Positions 7,857 through 8,021 of a DNA stretch of 8,021 nt are shown here, in pieces. This DNA is from an uncultured Actinomycetes bacterium. Lineage in GTDB: Bacteria; Actinomycetota; Actinomycetes; Nanopelagicales; Nanopelagicaceae. Every line of letters starts with the position of its first letter. Within the stretch, counting starts at the first letter, position 1. The stretch covers positions 1-8,021 of the forward strand of contig CAJAFH010000043.1 of NCBI GenBank assembly GCA_903939005.1, written 5' to 3'. The translations under genes were made by a program, and so were the position numbers. A model generated the notes under the pieces. It did no database searches. It saw nothing but the letters and a program-made list of their open reading frames with translations, and was not told where the DNA came from.

Positions 7857-8021
7857 GTGAAATCAGTTATCGCGGAGAATCTAGTAAAGACCTATCGCAA
7901 AGGCGAAGTCAAAGCTCTCGATGGGTTATCGCTAGATGTCGAAGAAGGCACTGTTTTAGGCGTACTTGGGCCTAATGGTGCTGGCAAAACAACTACTGTG
8001 AGAATTCTCGCAACCTTGTTA
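7857..8021 (+). CDS. ABC transporter ATP-binding protein, DrrA-like, 5' part only
   Basis: The first 55 codons of an ABC-type ATPase, cut by the window edge with the frame open. The nucleotide-binding domain starts at once: AENLVKTY (6-13), [10 protein letters not shown] (19-28), then the Walker A loop GPNGAGKTT (38-46) followed by TVRILATLL. The combination [19 protein letters not shown] is typical of DrrA/daunorubicin-resistance type exporters, in which the ATPase pairs with an ABC-2 type membrane protein usually encoded next; that partner would lie outside this window. GTG 7857 is the first start after an in-frame TAA at 7845. It has no Shine-Dalgarno at normal distance, and a possible -10 box ends six bases upstream, so translation may be leaderless. 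The family is clear; the drug-export assignment is inference. Confidence 0.88.
   Translation, partial: MKSVIAENLVKTYRKGEVKALDGLSLDVEEGTVLGVLGPNGAGKTTTVRILATLL

Overview
The window looks like core chromosome of a low-GC, streamlined actinobacterium. Rough counts over a few lines give mid-40s % G+C. The main taxonomic signal is the gene order eno - ftsB/divIC-like - DUF501 - ppx/gppA, which matches Mycobacterium tuberculosis Rv1023-Rv1026 and is typical of Actinobacteria. Low GC, tight packing, 1-base stop/start overlaps and frequent TTA leucine codons would fit a freshwater acI/Nanopelagicales-type genome. That placement is an inference from style, not from a search.

Layout, left to right. 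Bases 1-66 are the leader of enolase, with a good ribosome binding site. Bases 67-3903, all on +, hold enolase, a small FtsB/DivIC-like division protein, a DUF501 protein, a Ppx/GppA phosphatase and a type 5 (UdgB) iron-sulphur uracil-DNA glycosylase. FtsB/DUF501 and DUF501/Ppx are joined by TAATG stop/start overlaps, so these genes are probably one operon with translational coupling. A tRNA gene with anticodon UAA follows at 3926-4001. It would read UUA (Leu), yet it has the short variable loop of a class I tRNA, which is unusual for leucine. Bases 4002-4159 hold only a leader with two hairpins, one of them terminator-like. A Bax inhibitor-1/YccA family membrane protein lies at 4160-4951.

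From 4952 the coding strand switches. Two different major facilitator exporters lie in tandem on the minus strand: an upstream 14-TM DHA2 (EmrB/QacA-like) pump at 7775-6174 and a downstream 12-TM DHA1-like carrier at 6181-4952, overlapping by 8 bases. The last base of the Bax-inhibitor gene directly abuts the last base of the DHA1 gene. A strong hairpin plus T-run that can end the Bax-inhibitor transcript lies inside the 3' coding end of the DHA1 gene. Diverging from the DHA2 gene, at 7857, the 5' end of a DrrA-like ABC ATPase begins and runs off the window edge.

Functionally there are two blocks: a housekeeping block (glycolysis, division, polyphosphate/ppGpp metabolism, base-excision repair, one tRNA) and an export block (two MFS pumps back to back with a drug-type ABC transporter). 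I see no IS element, phage gene, CRISPR array or toxin-antitoxin pair. The most unusual item is the class I tRNA with a leucine anticodon; the rest is mainly ordinary core genome with some tight gene-junction architecture.
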